From: Aliiroseovarius crassostreae
Lineage (GTDB): Bacteria > Pseudomonadota > Alphaproteobacteria > Rhodobacterales > Rhodobacteraceae
Assembly (NCBI RefSeq): GCF_001307765.1
Contig: NZ_LKBA01000006.1
Span: forward strand, 62,001 to 126,000
DNA: 64,000 nucleotides
Direction: 5' to 3'
Every line of letters begins with the position of its first letter. Position 1 is the first letter of the stretch. The notes below the pieces were generated by a model that was not told the DNA's origin, made no database searches, and was given only the letters and a program-made list of their open reading frames with translations. Below, one piece after another: positions 28,095 to 38,661 of this stretch. The position numbers and the translations under genes are program-made.

Positions 28095-28745
28095 CTAAAG
28101 AGATTTTTCCGTAGACAAGCCGTTATCAACGATAAAACGGAGAAAATTTCTACCGGTTTCCGTGATCCGATACTCTCCTGCTTCCTCAGTTACAAATGAC
28201 GCATCTTTAAGGTAGGCCATATACATATCTATATTCCACCCATCTAAGATCCCTCTTTCAGCTTTAAGTTCATCAAGCAAATTAATTGCTTCAGAGCGGG
28301 ACACATTTCGCGAGTTGAGTAATTGCAAGGCTTCTATTTGGCTTCCAAAAATATTTGCGTAGAACCTTTCAAACGCTCTCAACATCCGTGCTTCTGTCAA
28401 GCCACGCACCAAGACCGCAACTTGGTTCTCTTCTGGAATAGCTTCCAATGCTTCTATAATTGAGTTTTCTACTACTTGGGCATTGGGATCGTGCAATTCG
28501 GTCAAAGACACTTTGCTTAATTCCACTCTGGAATCGGGAGAGATAACCCCTTTCTGTTCCTTCGCTTCAAACTCTGCACCTGTGGGACCAAGTTTTCGCA
28601 ACCTCGGCAAGAGACTCTTAAACTCATCGCTAAATAAGCGGGCTACAAAGTACGCGGCCAAGGGCCATGCGACCACTCCCGCTAAGGAAAAGAGTTGCTC
28701 CCAAAAAGGGAGTAACTCGATCAGTATCTGTTTGGCTATATCCAA
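28095..28745 (-). CDS. Hypothetical membrane-anchored protein, AT-rich
   Basis: A 216-residue protein not assigned to a family. One hydrophobic helix (about residues 15-37, SLAGVVAWPLAAYFVARLF) is followed by basic and mostly helical cytoplasmic sequence that ends in a small winged-helix-like pattern (YLKDASFVTEEAGEYRITETGRNFLRFI). Codon use is clearly more AT-rich than thyX next to it, which argues for transfer. It starts only three bases after the thyX stop, so it is read from the thyX transcript. A regulatory or defence role is possible but unproven. Confidence 0.65.
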   Translation of the reverse strand: MDIAKQILIELLPFWEQLFSLAGVVAWPLAAYFVARLFSDEFKSLLPRLRKLGPTGAEFEAKEQKGVISPDSRVELSKVSLTELHDPNAQVVENSIIEALEAIPEENQVAVLVRGLTEARMLRAFERFYANIFGSQIEALQLLNSRNVSRSEAINLLDELKAERGILDGWNIDMYMAYLKDASFVTEEAGEYRITETGRNFLRFIVDNGLSTEKSL

Positions 28746-28748
28746 AGA

Positions 28749-29657
28749 CTACCCCTTCAACTCCGCCTCAAACTCACGCCATTCTCCGGCGCTCATGCCT
28801 GAATTCTCCTGCGTGACCTCTTCGCCTTTCAGCATCCGGCGGATGCAGTCCATGGCGCGGCCGGAGAGGTTGGAGCCTCCCAGACGGTAATCTTCGAACG
28901 CGCCGTAGGCGGCGGGCACCCAGTCGGCGACGATCTTGCACATCGCCTCGGCATAGACGCGGATTTCGTATTGGGCGTGGTGGTCGGCGCGCAGGCGCAG
29001 GAAGTGGAAGAGGTTGTGCAGGTCCACCTTCCAATACCATTGGGTATAGACATTGGCGGGCAGGTTCATCCGCGCAAGCTCGCGCGCCAGCCCGTCCTGA
29101 CCGTCCTGCGAAATCATCTCTTCGTAGTGATCATAGGCCCGGTTGCTGTCGGCCTTGAGGATTTCCAGAACCCGTGCGGCCTCTTCCCCCTGCAACGCCG
29201 CGCCCCGGCCCTGATTGTTCACCACCGATTGCGCCGCCACATGTTCGGGCGCCGGGATATAAAACTCCCGATCCAGGATCGAATAGCGCGCGGAATATTC
29301 ATTCACATTCGCGGTGCGGTGACGGATCCACTGGCGCGCCACAAAGACCGGCAGTTTCACATGCAGCTTGATCTCGCACATTTCAAACGGGGTCGAGTGC
29401 CAGTGGCGCATCAGATAGCGAATGAGCCCCGCATCATTCTGCACCGATTTCGTGCCCTTACCATAGCTCACCCGCGCCGCCTGACAGATCGCCGCATCGT
29501 CGCCCATATAGTCGATGACACGGACAAAACCGTGATCCAGCACCTCATGCGCGGTATAAAGGTGCTTTTCCATGCCTTCGCTCACCACACGCATCGTGGT
29601 GTTTTTCTGGCTGCGCTGTTCTTCGATCTCGGCTTTCTGCTCAGGGCTCAGGGGCAT
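28749..29657 (-). CDS. thyX: Flavin-dependent thymidylate synthase
   Basis: A 302-residue ThyX making dTMP from dUMP with FAD and folate. The signature [14 protein letters not shown] (residues 112-125) fits the RHR-X7-S motif. Other conserved blocks are [19 protein letters not shown] and [16 protein letters not shown]. The frame continues open past the start over the neighbouring plus-strand gene, but ATG 29657 gives the family length. An unrelated AT-rich gene is attached at its 3' side. Confidence 0.96.
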   Translation of the reverse strand: MPLSPEQKAEIEEQRSQKNTTMRVVSEGMEKHLYTAHEVLDHGFVRVIDYMGDDAAICQAARVSYGKGTKSVQNDAGLIRYLMRHWHSTPFEMCEIKLHVKLPVFVARQWIRHRTANVNEYSARYSILDREFYIPAPEHVAAQSVVNNQGRGAALQGEEAARVLEILKADSNRAYDHYEEMISQDGQDGLARELARMNLPANVYTQWYWKVDLHNLFHFLRLRADHHAQYEIRVYAEAMCKIVADWVPAAYGAFEDYRLGGSNLSGRAMDCIRRMLKGEEVTQENSGMSAGEWREFEAELKG

Positions 29658-29855
29658 GACGAATCTCTCTCTGAATGTGATTGGGGCCACTATATCTAGG
29701 CGATGCGCCAAGCGGAACACACATGATGACGTGGCATCCCCCCAAAGCGGCGCATTCACCACACAGGCCGAGTTTTTCACCCGCGCGCCATTGAAAACTT
29801 GACAATATCCGCCCCACCCGCCTGAATGACGCAAAAGAAAACCCGAGGCAGTTTC

Positions 29856-30905
29856 ATGACAGTGACTTTGAAAACAGGCGCAGCCCTGACCGCAGCCATG
29901 GCAGCTTTTGCGCTGGGAGCCTGCGACAATGGTGGCAACAACCCCCTGACCAATCCGGCGACCGACACCCCGGCAACAGAAAGCCCGCTGCCCCCCGGGA
30001 CCGATGATCCCTCTGCAGGCGGATCCATCAATCGTTACGAAGAAGAGGACGGATCCGGCAACGGCTATGCGCAGTCGATCACCTATAATGAGGTGGACGA
30101 TACTTTCACCGTCGACAACCTGGGCTTTGACGGGACCAACACCTATTCGCGGGTCACCCTGCCCGACGCACAGCTGGCCGCGGCGGTCTCGCCCTATCGG
30201 GTTTACGAAAACGCCTCGACATTTGCCGATTCCGTGACCGGCACGCCGATCACCCAATTGCCCCACAAGGCGATCCTCGGGGTCAGCACCAACAGCAATC
30301 CCGATGGCTCCCCCGTGACTCAATTTGCCCTGGTGCGCACCGGTGCCTATACCGATTACGGCTTTGGCGGCTTCATGTATGAACGCAACGGGGCGGTTGT
30401 CCTGCCGACTAGTGGCCAGGCCGGTTTCCGGGGCGGTTACGCGGGGCTGCGGGATTTCAAAGAGGTCAGCGGGCTGGAATATACCACCGGCGACATGACC
30501 CTGGATATCGACTTTGACGATTTCAACGCGGGCGACGCGGTGAAGGGCACCATTACCAATCGTCAGGTTTACGACATGGACGGCAACCGCCTGACCGATC
30601 AGTACATCGCCGAGATCAATGACGACAATGCCCTGGTCACCGGCTGGCAGGACATCCCGCTTGGGGCCCTGCCCTCGCTGCACCTGACCATTGGCCCGGA
30701 TACGCTGAATGCTGATGGTGAATTGACCAATGGCATCACCAGCAGCAACTCCGGCGTTCAGCTGGAAAGCGGAAATTACTACGCGGTGCTGGCCGGTGAA
30801 GGTGCGGATATGGAAGTGACGGGGATCGTGGTGATCGAAAGCGCCGATCCGGGAACCGATGGTGTGGTAATCCGCGAAACAGGCGGCTTCATCCTTTACC
30901 GATAA
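29856..30905 (+). CDS. Surface-type lipoprotein (putative Slam substrate)
   Basis: A 349-residue predicted lipoprotein. The signal ends in a lipobox LGAC with Cys23, followed by a Gly/Asn/Pro/Thr-rich flexible stretch to about residue 60. The rest is Gly-, Asp- and aromatic-rich beta sequence, ending in a C-terminal barrel-like segment ([20 protein letters not shown], then GGFILYR) reminiscent of TbpB/hemophilin-type barrels. ATG 29856 is chosen because GAGGC lies just before it. The Slam-like gene starts four bases downstream, which suggests export to the cell surface. Asp follows the lipid Cys, an inner-membrane retention signal in enterobacteria; its meaning here is unknown. The ligand is unknown. 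Confidence 0.75.
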   Translation: MTVTLKTGAALTAAMAAFALGACDNGGNNPLTNPATDTPATESPLPPGTDDPSAGGSINRYEEEDGSGNGYAQSITYNEVDDTFTVDNLGFDGTNTYSRVTLPDAQLAAAVSPYRVYENASTFADSVTGTPITQLPHKAILGVSTNSNPDGSPVTQFALVRTGAYTDYGFGGFMYERNGAVVLPTSGQAGFRGGYAGLRDFKEVSGLEYTTGDMTLDIDFDDFNAGDAVKGTITNRQVYDMDGNRLTDQYIAEINDDNALVTGWQDIPLGALPSLHLTIGPDTLNADGELTNGITSSNSGVQLESGNYYAVLAGEGADMEVTGIVVIESADPGTDGVVIRETGGFILYR

Positions 30906-30909
30906 ATCG

Positions 30910-32283
30910 ATGACTTTCCTTCGAAAATCCATATTTGCGGCGGTGTTATCACTGCCGCTTTTCGCCACATCATCCCTGGCTGAACAAGTGACCCTGAGCG
31001 CCGACCAGATGCTTGTGGCCACACGAAACGCGCTGGCGGCGCGGCAACCGGGCGTGGCGTTGCGATTTGCCACCGCCTATCTGGATGCCTATCCCGACTC
31101 CGTCCTGATGCTGGTGCTGAAATCCCGTGCCGAGCGGGACCTCGGACAAAACAAAGACGCGCGCAACACGGCCAAACAGGCCTGGAAACTTGCCGAGACC
31201 GAAGGGCAGAAATACTCCGCCGCCATGGTGGCCGCGCAGGCCTCGGCCTCGGGTGGCAACAAGATGGCAGGGCAGTTTTGGCTACGGCGCGCCTCAAACC
31301 ACGCTGCAACCCCCGCGCAGAAGCGGCAATTGAGACAGGATTTCAACTATGTGCGGGCGCGCAACCCGTGGCGCCTGCAGCTTGATTTTGGCCTGACGCC
31401 AAGCTCCAACGTCAATGACGGATCCTCGGAAGATGGGGGATATTGGGTCTTTGGTGGCACGTTGCTTCCGGTAACCTACCGGGGGGCCTCTCGCCCGCTG
31501 TCCGGCCTGGAAGGGCATCTTGGCGCGACCCTCACCTACCGGTTTGCCGAAAGCAAAACCACGCGCAGTTTCGTTGGCACCCAGATTTTTCACAAGGAAG
31601 TCTGGCTGAACGACCCAAGCGACGCCGCCCCGGCTTCGGTCTCCGGGGCAGATTTCCGCTACAGTTCCGTTGCGCTGACCTATCGGCATCAGCGCCTGTT
31701 GGGGCAAAATCGCGGGATGCTGGACTTTGACATGCGACTGGGGCGCAACTGGTATGGCGGCACACCGCTGTCGGTTCTGTTTGGTGCCGGGTTGCAGTTT
31801 CACCTGCCCCCCAAGGCCGGGAAGCGTCTTTCCCTGCAATTGAAATATGACCTGCAATCGTCGGACAGCGCATATGTCGATGACATTCACACCACCGGGA
31901 TCGGGTTGCGCTATCGCATGCCGTGGCAGAAAAACCGCCTCACACTGAAGGCGGACTACCAAACGGCAGCCTCACGCGACATCACCCGCGCCTATGACGA
32001 ATACCGGCTCGGGATTGATATGGATTTTGGCAAAGCTCTTGCCGGAAACTCGATTTCAGGGGGCGTGACCGGCAGTTACCGGGAATATGCTCAATCCCCG
32101 CACACATTGGATGGGCGCCGGGACAAGACGTTCTCGGCATTTGCCGAAATGACCCTGAACTCGGTCAGCTATTGGGGGTTTTCCCCGGTTGTCAGCGTCA
32201 ACCATACCCGCACCAGTTCAAACGCCGCCCGGTTCACAAAATCGGAAACCGCGCTCGGCCTGTCGATCCGGTCCCAGTTCTGA
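30910..32283 (+). CDS. Slam-like surface lipoprotein assembly modifier (DUF560 type)
   Basis: A 457-residue outer-membrane protein. A signal peptide (to about residue 24, FATSSLAEQ) is followed by a TPR-like helical periplasmic domain (residues 30-150). The rest is a beta-barrel with many alternating strands, starting at [20 protein letters not shown] and ending in aromatic Phe (GLSIRSQF). This two-part layout and the [10 protein letters not shown] motif match Slam proteins, which move specific lipoproteins to the outer leaflet. Partner genes are usually adjacent, as here. Confidence 0.8.
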   Translation: MTFLRKSIFAAVLSLPLFATSSLAEQVTLSADQMLVATRNALAARQPGVALRFATAYLDAYPDSVLMLVLKSRAERDLGQNKDARNTAKQAWKLAETEGQKYSAAMVAAQASASGGNKMAGQFWLRRASNHAATPAQKRQLRQDFNYVRARNPWRLQLDFGLTPSSNVNDGSSEDGGYWVFGGTLLPVTYRGASRPLSGLEGHLGATLTYRFAESKTTRSFVGTQIFHKEVWLNDPSDAAPASVSGADFRYSSVALTYRHQRLLGQNRGMLDFDMRLGRNWYGGTPLSVLFGAGLQFHLPPKAGKRLSLQLKYDLQSSDSAYVDDIHTTGIGLRYRMPWQKNRLTLKADYQTAASRDITRAYDEYRLGIDMDFGKALAGNSISGGVTGSYREYAQSPHTLDGRRDKTFSAFAEMTLNSVSYWGFSPVVSVNHTRTSSNAARFTKSETALGLSIRSQF

Positions 32284-32309
32284 CCTCTTTTGCTTAGCCC
32301 CGGGTCTGC

Positions 32310-32342
32310 TAAAGCGTTTCAAGTTTATCCCGAAACGCTTTA
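32310..32342. repeat. Short remnant of the MITE-like family
   Basis: TAAAGCGTTTC followed by AAGTTTATCCCGAAACGCTTTA: both ends of a type B element with the interior missing. Further GAAACGC-bearing sequence follows to about 32455. Confidence 0.6.
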
Positions 32343-32488
32343 GTGTGACTGCTGAAACAGCTGAGACACAGGTCTTCCCGAAACGCCACGGCACTGTCAC
32401 GTCCTGCCCCGTTTCGTCCCCCTGTCCCAGGTCAAGACCGAAACGCTACAGGCGGGGGGCAGCCCCTTTGCCCGAAAGGAGAAACCGG

Positions 32489-32917
32489 ATGGATATCCGT
32501 TATTTACACACGATGGTTCGGGTCAAGGATCTGGACAAGAGTATCGCGTTTTTTGAACTTCTCGGGCTGAAAGTGACCAGCCGCCGGGATTTTGAACAGG
32601 GGCGGTTTTCCCTTATTTTCATGGCCCCACCGGCGCAACCGGATTGCCCGGTGGAGCTGACTTATAACTGGGATGGCGATGAGGGGTTGCCCTCGGACAG
32701 CCGCCATTTTGGGCATCTCGCCTATGAGGTTGAGGATATCTACGCGATGTGCCAGCACCTGATGGACAATGGGGTCACGATTAACCGCCCTCCGCATGAC
32801 GGGCGGATGGCCTTTGTGCGCTCACCCGACAATATTTCGGTCGAGTTTCTGCAGATGGGGGCCCCACTAAAGCCTGCGGAACCCTGGACCAGCATGGGCA
32901 ACACCGGGCATTGGTAA
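32489..32917 (+). CDS. gloA: Lactoylglutathione lyase (glyoxalase I)
   Basis: A 142-residue VOC-fold enzyme that isomerises the methylglyoxal-glutathione adduct. Metal ligands are expected in MDIRYLHTMVRVKDLDKS (His7), the VELTYNWD strand (Glu), the HFGHLAYEVEDI strand (His) and the NISVEFLQ strand (Glu). AAAGGAG lies eight bases before ATG 32489. The sequence is typical for proteobacterial GloA. It is followed closely by a DUF1194 gene in the same direction. Confidence 0.93.
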   Translation: MDIRYLHTMVRVKDLDKSIAFFELLGLKVTSRRDFEQGRFSLIFMAPPAQPDCPVELTYNWDGDEGLPSDSRHFGHLAYEVEDIYAMCQHLMDNGVTINRPPHDGRMAFVRSPDNISVEFLQMGAPLKPAEPWTSMGNTGHW

Positions 32918-32958
32918 ATGCTGCGGGCGCGGGGCATTCTGGGAAAGGTCACTGGCGT

Positions 32959-33795
32959 TTGGCGCAATACGCCCTCTTTCTTGCCCTGCCCCTGCTGACC
33001 GCGCCGCTTTCCGCAGCCCCCTGTCGACAGGCCCTTGCACTGGGGCTTGATGTCTCCGGCTCGGTTGATGATCGGGAATACCGGCAGCAGCTGGATGGCA
33101 TTGCAGCGGCCCTACTGCAACCGGACGTGTTATCAATCCTGACCTCTCAACCACAGGCCCCTGTTTCAATTGCCATTTTCGCATGGAGCGGCCCCGACAA
33201 CCAGAATACCCTTGTTCCCTGGACCCGGATCCAATCGGCGCAGGATGCACAGGATGTCGCCACAAAACTTAACCAGCAACGGCGCCGACCGGGGGATATG
33301 TCCACAGCCATGGGAAAGGCCCTGATTTATGGTGCAGAGCTGTTGCAGAACATGCCCGGCTGCTGGCAACACACGCTGGATCTGTCCGCGGATGGCATGT
33401 CCAATTCGGGTCCGCGCCCGGTGGAAGTGGCCGAGGATCTTGCCCGCAATCCGGTGCTGGTCAACGGGCTGGTGATCGCGCCGGATGGCAGGGGGGACCA
33501 GCAGGGTCTGGACCAACTGACCCGTTATTTCGAAGAATGGGTCATCCGTGGCCCGTTCAGCTTTGTGGAACAGGCCGCGGGGTATGAAGATTACGCAAAT
33601 GCCATGGCCCGCAAGTTGCTGCGCGAGCTGTCAGGGTTGCCCCTGTCAAAAGCACCGCCAAAGGACGGGCCTGGGGCACCATCCGTGATCCCTATTGAAA
33701 GACAGCCTGAAGCGCCATCTCAGGACGTTTCAACTGCCTCAAACACACGGCTCCGGTCTAAGACGCCAAGTCAGCGAGACATGCAGACCCATTGA
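32959..33795 (+). CDS. DUF1194 family secreted protein (VWA-like)
   Basis: A 278-residue DUF1194 protein with a von Willebrand A-like fold. The signal peptide (AQYALFLALPLLTAPLSA) precedes ALALGLDVSGSVDDREYRQQ, which contains the DxSxS metal-site motif. TAMGKALIYGAELL and LDLSADGMSNSGP are further family blocks. No ATG fits; TTG 32959 has GGGAAAGG ten bases upstream, and TTG 32911 is the alternative. It is probably periplasmic. The C-terminal 50 residues are low in complexity. Confidence 0.75.
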   Translation: MAQYALFLALPLLTAPLSAAPCRQALALGLDVSGSVDDREYRQQLDGIAAALLQPDVLSILTSQPQAPVSIAIFAWSGPDNQNTLVPWTRIQSAQDAQDVATKLNQQRRRPGDMSTAMGKALIYGAELLQNMPGCWQHTLDLSADGMSNSGPRPVEVAEDLARNPVLVNGLVIAPDGRGDQQGLDQLTRYFEEWVIRGPFSFVEQAAGYEDYANAMARKLLRELSGLPLSKAPPKDGPGAPSVIPIERQPEAPSQDVSTASNTRLRSKTPSQRDMQTH

Positions 33796-33803
33796 TCCGC
33801 CCG

Positions 33804-33919
33804 AAAGTGTTTCGACTTACTATTGAGACACAATAATGAGGCGAAACGCTCGAATCCTACTGATGTTGCGGGCGTTTCGAAATCAACTTGTGTCTCAAGT
33901 TAATCTCGAAACGCTTTAG
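33804..33919. repeat. MITE-like element type A, intact
   Basis: 116 bp from AAAGTGTTTCG to CGAAACGCTTTA, with internal GAGACACAATAATGAGGCG, ACTGATGTTGCGGGCG and CAACTTGTGTCTCAAGTT blocks. It is nearly identical to 40132-40245 and to the split copy at 23259-23488. Confidence 0.85.
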
Positions 33920-33945
33920 GATCAGCCCGATTATCAGCCCGGGGA

Positions 33946-34443
33946 TCAGTAGATATAGCGGATCTGGTCTGTCCAGTAACGTTCAACCCGTTTCAGCGCG
34001 GAATTGATCTCTTCCACACCTTCAGCCCCCAGCACACCGCGCGACTGCAACCCCTCTGCGTGTCGCTCAAACAGCCCGCCAACAATGTCCCGAACGGCCC
34101 GGCCACTTTCCGTCAGGCGCACGCGCACGGACCGGCGGTCAATTTCACATCTCTGGTGGTGCATATAGCCCATTTCAACCAGTTTTTTCAGGTTGTAGGA
34201 TACATTTGACCCCTGATAGTAGCCACGCGATTTCAGCTCGCCCGCCGTGACTTCGTTGTCACCGATATTGAACAGGAGCAGCGCCTGCACGGCGTTGACT
34301 TCCAGCACACCAACACGTTCAAATTCATCTTTGATAACATCCAGCAATAGCCGATGCAGACGTTCGACCAGGGCAAGGCTGTCAAGATACTGGCTCACGA
34401 ACGTCTGGTTGACGCTCTGAGGGATTGGGGAATGCATGCTCAT
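33946..34443 (-). CDS. ldtR: MarR family regulator, LdtR type
   Basis: A 165-residue winged-helix regulator whose central region (SLALVERLHRLLLDVIKDEF, ALLLFNIGDNEVTAGELKSR, YYQGSNVSYNLKKLVEMGY, RCEIDRRSVRVRLTESG) is the strongly conserved pattern of alphaproteobacterial LdtR. In Liberibacter and Sinorhizobium LdtR controls an L,D-transpeptidase gene and osmotic tolerance. No such gene lies beside it here. A type A repeat is just beyond its stop. Confidence 0.87.
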   Translation of the reverse strand: MSMHSPIPQSVNQTFVSQYLDSLALVERLHRLLLDVIKDEFERVGVLEVNAVQALLLFNIGDNEVTAGELKSRGYYQGSNVSYNLKKLVEMGYMHHQRCEIDRRSVRVRLTESGRAVRDIVGGLFERHAEGLQSRGVLGAEGVEEINSALKRVERYWTDQIRYIY

Positions 34444-34598
34444 TCGTTACTCCGACCTAATTCTTGTGATCAGTTTTCAGAGCAAATCCATTACATTCAG
34501 TTAAATCTGAGAATAAATCTGGTGGAGAGTTGCTGAAAATTTTCAGAAAATCTCCTTTTTTAATCCCACTCCGGCCTCATTTTGCCCCCACTCTGGCC

Positions 34599-34919
34599 TC
34601 AGCGGGCACCGGTGAATTCAGCGATCTTTTCGATCAATGGCGCAATTTCGGCGGGCGGCGAGATCTGGCCCGACACCCACTGATAGAGGTCCTGATCATT
34701 TTGCGACAGGAGCGCTTCATATTCATCCAGGGCGGCTGCCTCCATTTTCTCAAGATGAGCATCCGCATAGGATTTCAGAATGATGTCCATCTCCTTGATG
34801 CCGCGCCGCATCGACCGCATTGACAGGCGCTTGATACGGTTTTCGGGGGTTTCCCCCTCCGCCCCCCCCGGCAGCTCGCTCAGAAGCGCGTCGAGCATCT
34901 CGTCGTTTTCACGGGTCAT
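34599..34919 (-). CDS. sdhE: Succinate dehydrogenase flavinylation factor
   Basis: A 106-residue SdhE (DUF339) protein that helps attach FAD to the succinate dehydrogenase flavoprotein. The hallmark RRGIKEMDIILKSYADAHL includes the conserved RGxxExD motif. The protein has an N-terminal extension of about 28 residues relative to the E. coli form. The ATG overlaps the stop of the upstream XRE gene by four bases, so translation is coupled. Confidence 0.9.
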   Translation of the reverse strand: MTRENDEMLDALLSELPGGAEGETPENRIKRLSMRSMRRGIKEMDIILKSYADAHLEKMEAAALDEYEALLSQNDQDLYQWVSGQISPPAEIAPLIEKIAEFTGAR

Positions 34920-35320
34920 GCCTGACCTCCTTCGAAACGTTTGCGCAATGTCTTTTCCAGCCGCGCCAACCTGTTGGCAGAGCTGTTCATCTGGGTGCGC
35001 AAGTCCCGAATTTCACGCAATATATCACGGATTTCCGGGGTGTGTTCCGGTTCATCCTCGGGCAAGTTCAGCCCGTCCCCTTCGCCGGTCAGAAGCCAGC
35101 GCAAGGACACATTGAGAACCCCTGAGGCCATGTTCAGCTTGTTGGCACGCGGTTCGGACAGGTCATTTTCCCAATTGCGCAGCGTGGCAACCTTGACCCC
35201 AAGGCGTCGGGCCAGTTCGGCCTGGCTCATGGCTTCGGCTTCTCGGGCTCCGGCAAGGCGATCCCCAAAGGTGGCTTCGTCCTCCGAATACCATCCACTG
35301 TTCTGATCTGCATCTTCCAT
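34916..35320 (-). CDS. XRE family transcriptional regulator
   Basis: A 134-residue protein with an XRE helix-turn-helix at about residues 16-75 (FGDRLAGAREAEAMSQAELARRLG, VATLRNWENDLSEPRANKL), then LRWLLTGEGD and a helical, coiled-coil-like C-terminus (IREIRDLRTQMNSSANRLARLEKTL). It is the first gene of a pair with sdhE. The target genes are unknown. Confidence 0.85.
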   Translation of the reverse strand: MEDADQNSGWYSEDEATFGDRLAGAREAEAMSQAELARRLGVKVATLRNWENDLSEPRANKLNMASGVLNVSLRWLLTGEGDGLNLPEDEPEHTPEIRDILREIRDLRTQMNSSANRLARLEKTLRKRFEGGQA

Positions 35321-35492
35321 AAGATAACCCTTTCTTCATCTGCCGCATCCAATTGGGCGTACCATAGGGGCAATCGGGTAGAAGTTGAAGGGCCCCGCCC
35401 GCGCCAACCCGGACTTTTAACGCTCGCGCCCCGGTTTCTTGCATTATGGCTTTCACAACCGTGTCGAAACCCATTAGATGTTTCGCAACTGA

Positions 35493-36716
<1,224 letters not shown>

Positions 36717-36725
36717 GGGGGAACA

Positions 36726-37127
36726 ATGAGCACCGAACTGCCCGACTATTACTTCCGTGTGCGCGACAACGGCGCCTTTGTCTTTCGCGTGGATACCGAA
36801 AACCGCCATCGTCGCATCGACATGGAACAGATCGCCATTGTGAATATCCGCAATGGCGAGGTGAAACCGCATGGGGACCGGGGGCTGTCATCGGAAGATC
36901 AGGCGGCAATTGCCACCTGGATGACGGAGCGCCGCGCGCTTTTGCAGCGGCGCAGCATCGACGACATCCTGCGCACGGTGGATCACCTGAACACCACGGC
37001 CCATTGGGCGCAGACCAAGGCGGAGGAGGAGGAGCTTGAGGCAATCACCGACACGCTCCTTCTGGCGATGCATGATCTGCGCAGTGTGCTGGTACGCAAA
37101 AAAGCAGATCGGATGATGAAGGGCTGA
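36726..37127 (+). CDS. Conserved hypothetical protein
   Basis: A 133-residue soluble protein with no recognised domain. The N-terminal part (YYFRVRDNGAFVFRVDTENR) looks beta-rich, and residues 60-130 are helical and rich in Glu/Arg (EEEELEAITDTLLLAMHDLRSVLVRKKADRM). GAGGGGG lies just before the ATG, nine bases after the aminotransferase stop, so the two are probably one transcript. GC-rich codon use matches core genes. Confidence 0.75.
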   Translation: MSTELPDYYFRVRDNGAFVFRVDTENRHRRIDMEQIAIVNIRNGEVKPHGDRGLSSEDQAAIATWMTERRALLQRRSIDDILRTVDHLNTTAHWAQTKAEEEELEAITDTLLLAMHDLRSVLVRKKADRMMKG

Positions 37128-37562
37128 GGCGCCGTGCGGATCTGGTGGTGCGCGAGGTGGAAAGCGGACGTGATTTAGGGGCCTTCAATCCCGCTCGTCA
37201 GTGTATTGGTAAACCTATTGGCGACGGGTTGGCCTCCGATTAAATCCCGCAACTTGCAAATGCACGGTGCAGCACTTTGGACAATTGCCGATTTCGATAT
37301 GGGCGGTGGGAGTTTGTAACCACCCACTGCCGATCATACCCTTCCTGATGACCTTATGCCGAATTTTTCCCCAGCCACGCCACAAGTTTTTTCTACGAAT
37401 GCCAGATGTGGCAGGACCGTCGCTTCGCGGATCTCACGCCTTTGGCAATATGTATTCACAGAGGGGGCGCAATCTTTCTGGAACAAAGTTGAGGCACAAT
37501 CAAATCTTTGTTTTTAAGTAAATAAAGCTGGCGCACCTTCTCTTTACTCGTCGCAAAACAGG
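37128..37562. other. Intergenic region entering an AT-rich accessory patch
   Basis: About 435 bp with no supportable gene. Base composition drops from core GC-rich to AT-rich along the region. An inverted repeat-like GTGGGAGTTTGTAACCACCCAC lies near 37304. No promoter was identified. Confidence 0.5.
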
Positions 37563-37844
37563 GTGCGATTGTGGATTGTCCAACTTGGGGAGAGCATAGC
37601 CAGACCTACTCAACCCAATCTCTGGGAAGCACCAAGTGGCGTTCCATTTGAGCAACGGTCCTTGCCAGCTTCCAGTGTAAATCGACCTTATCAAGAGTAT
37701 GAAGTGCTAAAGCCAATTCCTAATGTGAATTCAGGTACCGCTGCACCGTGGTTCGGTCAACCAGGTAGTGGAACACAGTATCAATTGCCGATAAGTATCG
37801 ATGATCTTATACAACAGGGATTTATTGTGCCTATTTTTGACTAA
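37563..37844 (+). pseudogene. TNT-type toxin domain, 5'-truncated
   Basis: 93 residues from GTG 37563. Residues 25-90 match the C-terminal two thirds of a TNT (tuberculosis necrotizing toxin, NAD+ glycohydrolase) domain: PFEQRSLPASSVNRPYQEYE, then VLKPIPNVNSGTAAPWFGQP, GSGTQYQLP and ISIDDLIQQGFIVP. The N-terminal part of the domain, with its LDRxG segment, is missing, as is any secretion or carrier region. It is AT-rich and followed by immunity-like genes. It is either a decayed or an orphan toxin tip; activity is unlikely without the front part. Confidence 0.7.
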
Positions 37845-37853
37845 GGGATGCAA

Positions 37854-38228
37854 ATGTTACTAGATGAAATAAGAGAACTATACCGCCGATACAGCAAGCT
37901 TATTGATGGGCAAAAATCTGAGCTTCCGATTGGCACAACACCAGATGATTTTGGTGGTCGCCATCTTGAGATTTCTCCCGATGGTAAAATGGCATTGGTT
38001 GGTACTGATCGTGGACGAGAAACAAAGCGGCAAGAGACACGCTCGGTTGATGAGCTTCTGTATTGGTTTTTTGTGGGACAAGCGAATTCTAAAGCTTTTT
38101 ATAGAAAACAAGAAAGATATGACTATGAAGCTTCGCAGACGATTGCTCTCGACGAAATAGGCAAAATTTCTAGTAAGTGGCGGGAACGCCTTAGACAAGA
38201 ACAGCTAAGTTTTAAGCGTAAAGCATAA
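37854..38228 (+). CDS. Imm63-like immunity protein
   Basis: A 124-residue acidic/basic mixed cytoplasmic protein. LEISPDGKMALVGTDRGRETKRQETR, VDELLYWFFVGQANSKAFY and the terminal KISSKWRERLRQEQ resemble the Imm63 immunity family of polymorphic toxin systems. ATG 37854 has AAGGG six bases before; ATG 37848 is the alternative. It lies nine bases after the TNT remnant, the usual toxin-immunity order, so it probably protected against that toxin or a relative. Confidence 0.65.
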   Translation: MLLDEIRELYRRYSKLIDGQKSELPIGTTPDDFGGRHLEISPDGKMALVGTDRGRETKRQETRSVDELLYWFFVGQANSKAFYRKQERYDYEASQTIALDEIGKISSKWRERLRQEQLSFKRKA

Positions 38229-38272
38229 TCATCGCTCTGGGTCCTTCGCCAAATTGAACAGTTTCTAGCGGG

Positions 38273-38404
38273 ATGAGCCGAACTGAAGCATCGCAAAACA
38301 CTTGGACCGGTCGCATTGCCGCATCACATGGGATTACGGTGGTTGTTGAAACAACTCGGCCCGGATCAACCGTCATTGATTTCGAGGCAAGGAGGCCGGA
38401 ATAA
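38273..38404 (+). CDS. Possible 43-residue small protein
   Basis: An ATG frame (MSRTEASQNTWTG onward, ending DFEARRPE) with no recognised family. Its stop overlaps the next start by one base (TAATG), which suggests it is translated. It might instead be the remnant of a longer toxin-associated gene. Confidence 0.35.
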   Translation: MSRTEASQNTWTGRIAASHGITVVVETTRPGSTVIDFEARRPE

Positions 38405-38661
38405 TGCGACATTGGGCAGAACGGTGGTCGAAAGGTGCACTGCCTTCAGAGTTATTGGCTGAAGAATATGCACGTAACCCAAACTCATCAGCTGGGCAGG
38501 TTGCTGAAATATTTCTCGAAGAATTTCCGGGAATTGACTGGAGAGCAGCTGTGTTTATCAGGCGCTGGAACCGTAATCAAGAAACAGATCTTGGATTGTC
38601 TACGGATGATCTGAACCGTTACATCGCGGATCTATGTGCAGAGTGGCAGACTGCGATTTGA
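38404..38661 (+). CDS. Hypothetical protein in toxin-immunity patch
   Basis: An 85-residue acidic, Trp-rich protein (MRHWAERWSKGALPSELLAE, FLEEFPGIDWRAAVFIRRWN) with no known domain. It is AT-rich and overlaps both neighbours, which suggests a compact accessory operon. Position between an Imm63-like and a SUKH-like gene points to an immunity-related role, by context only. Confidence 0.5.
   Translation: MRHWAERWSKGALPSELLAEEYARNPNSSAGQVAEIFLEEFPGIDWRAAVFIRRWNRNQETDLGLSTDDLNRYIADLCAEWQTAI

Noticed and set aside
29658-31073. Open minus-strand extension upstream of thyX
   Set aside because: It is antisense to the lipoprotein gene and lacks thyX similarity; thyX is full length from 29657.
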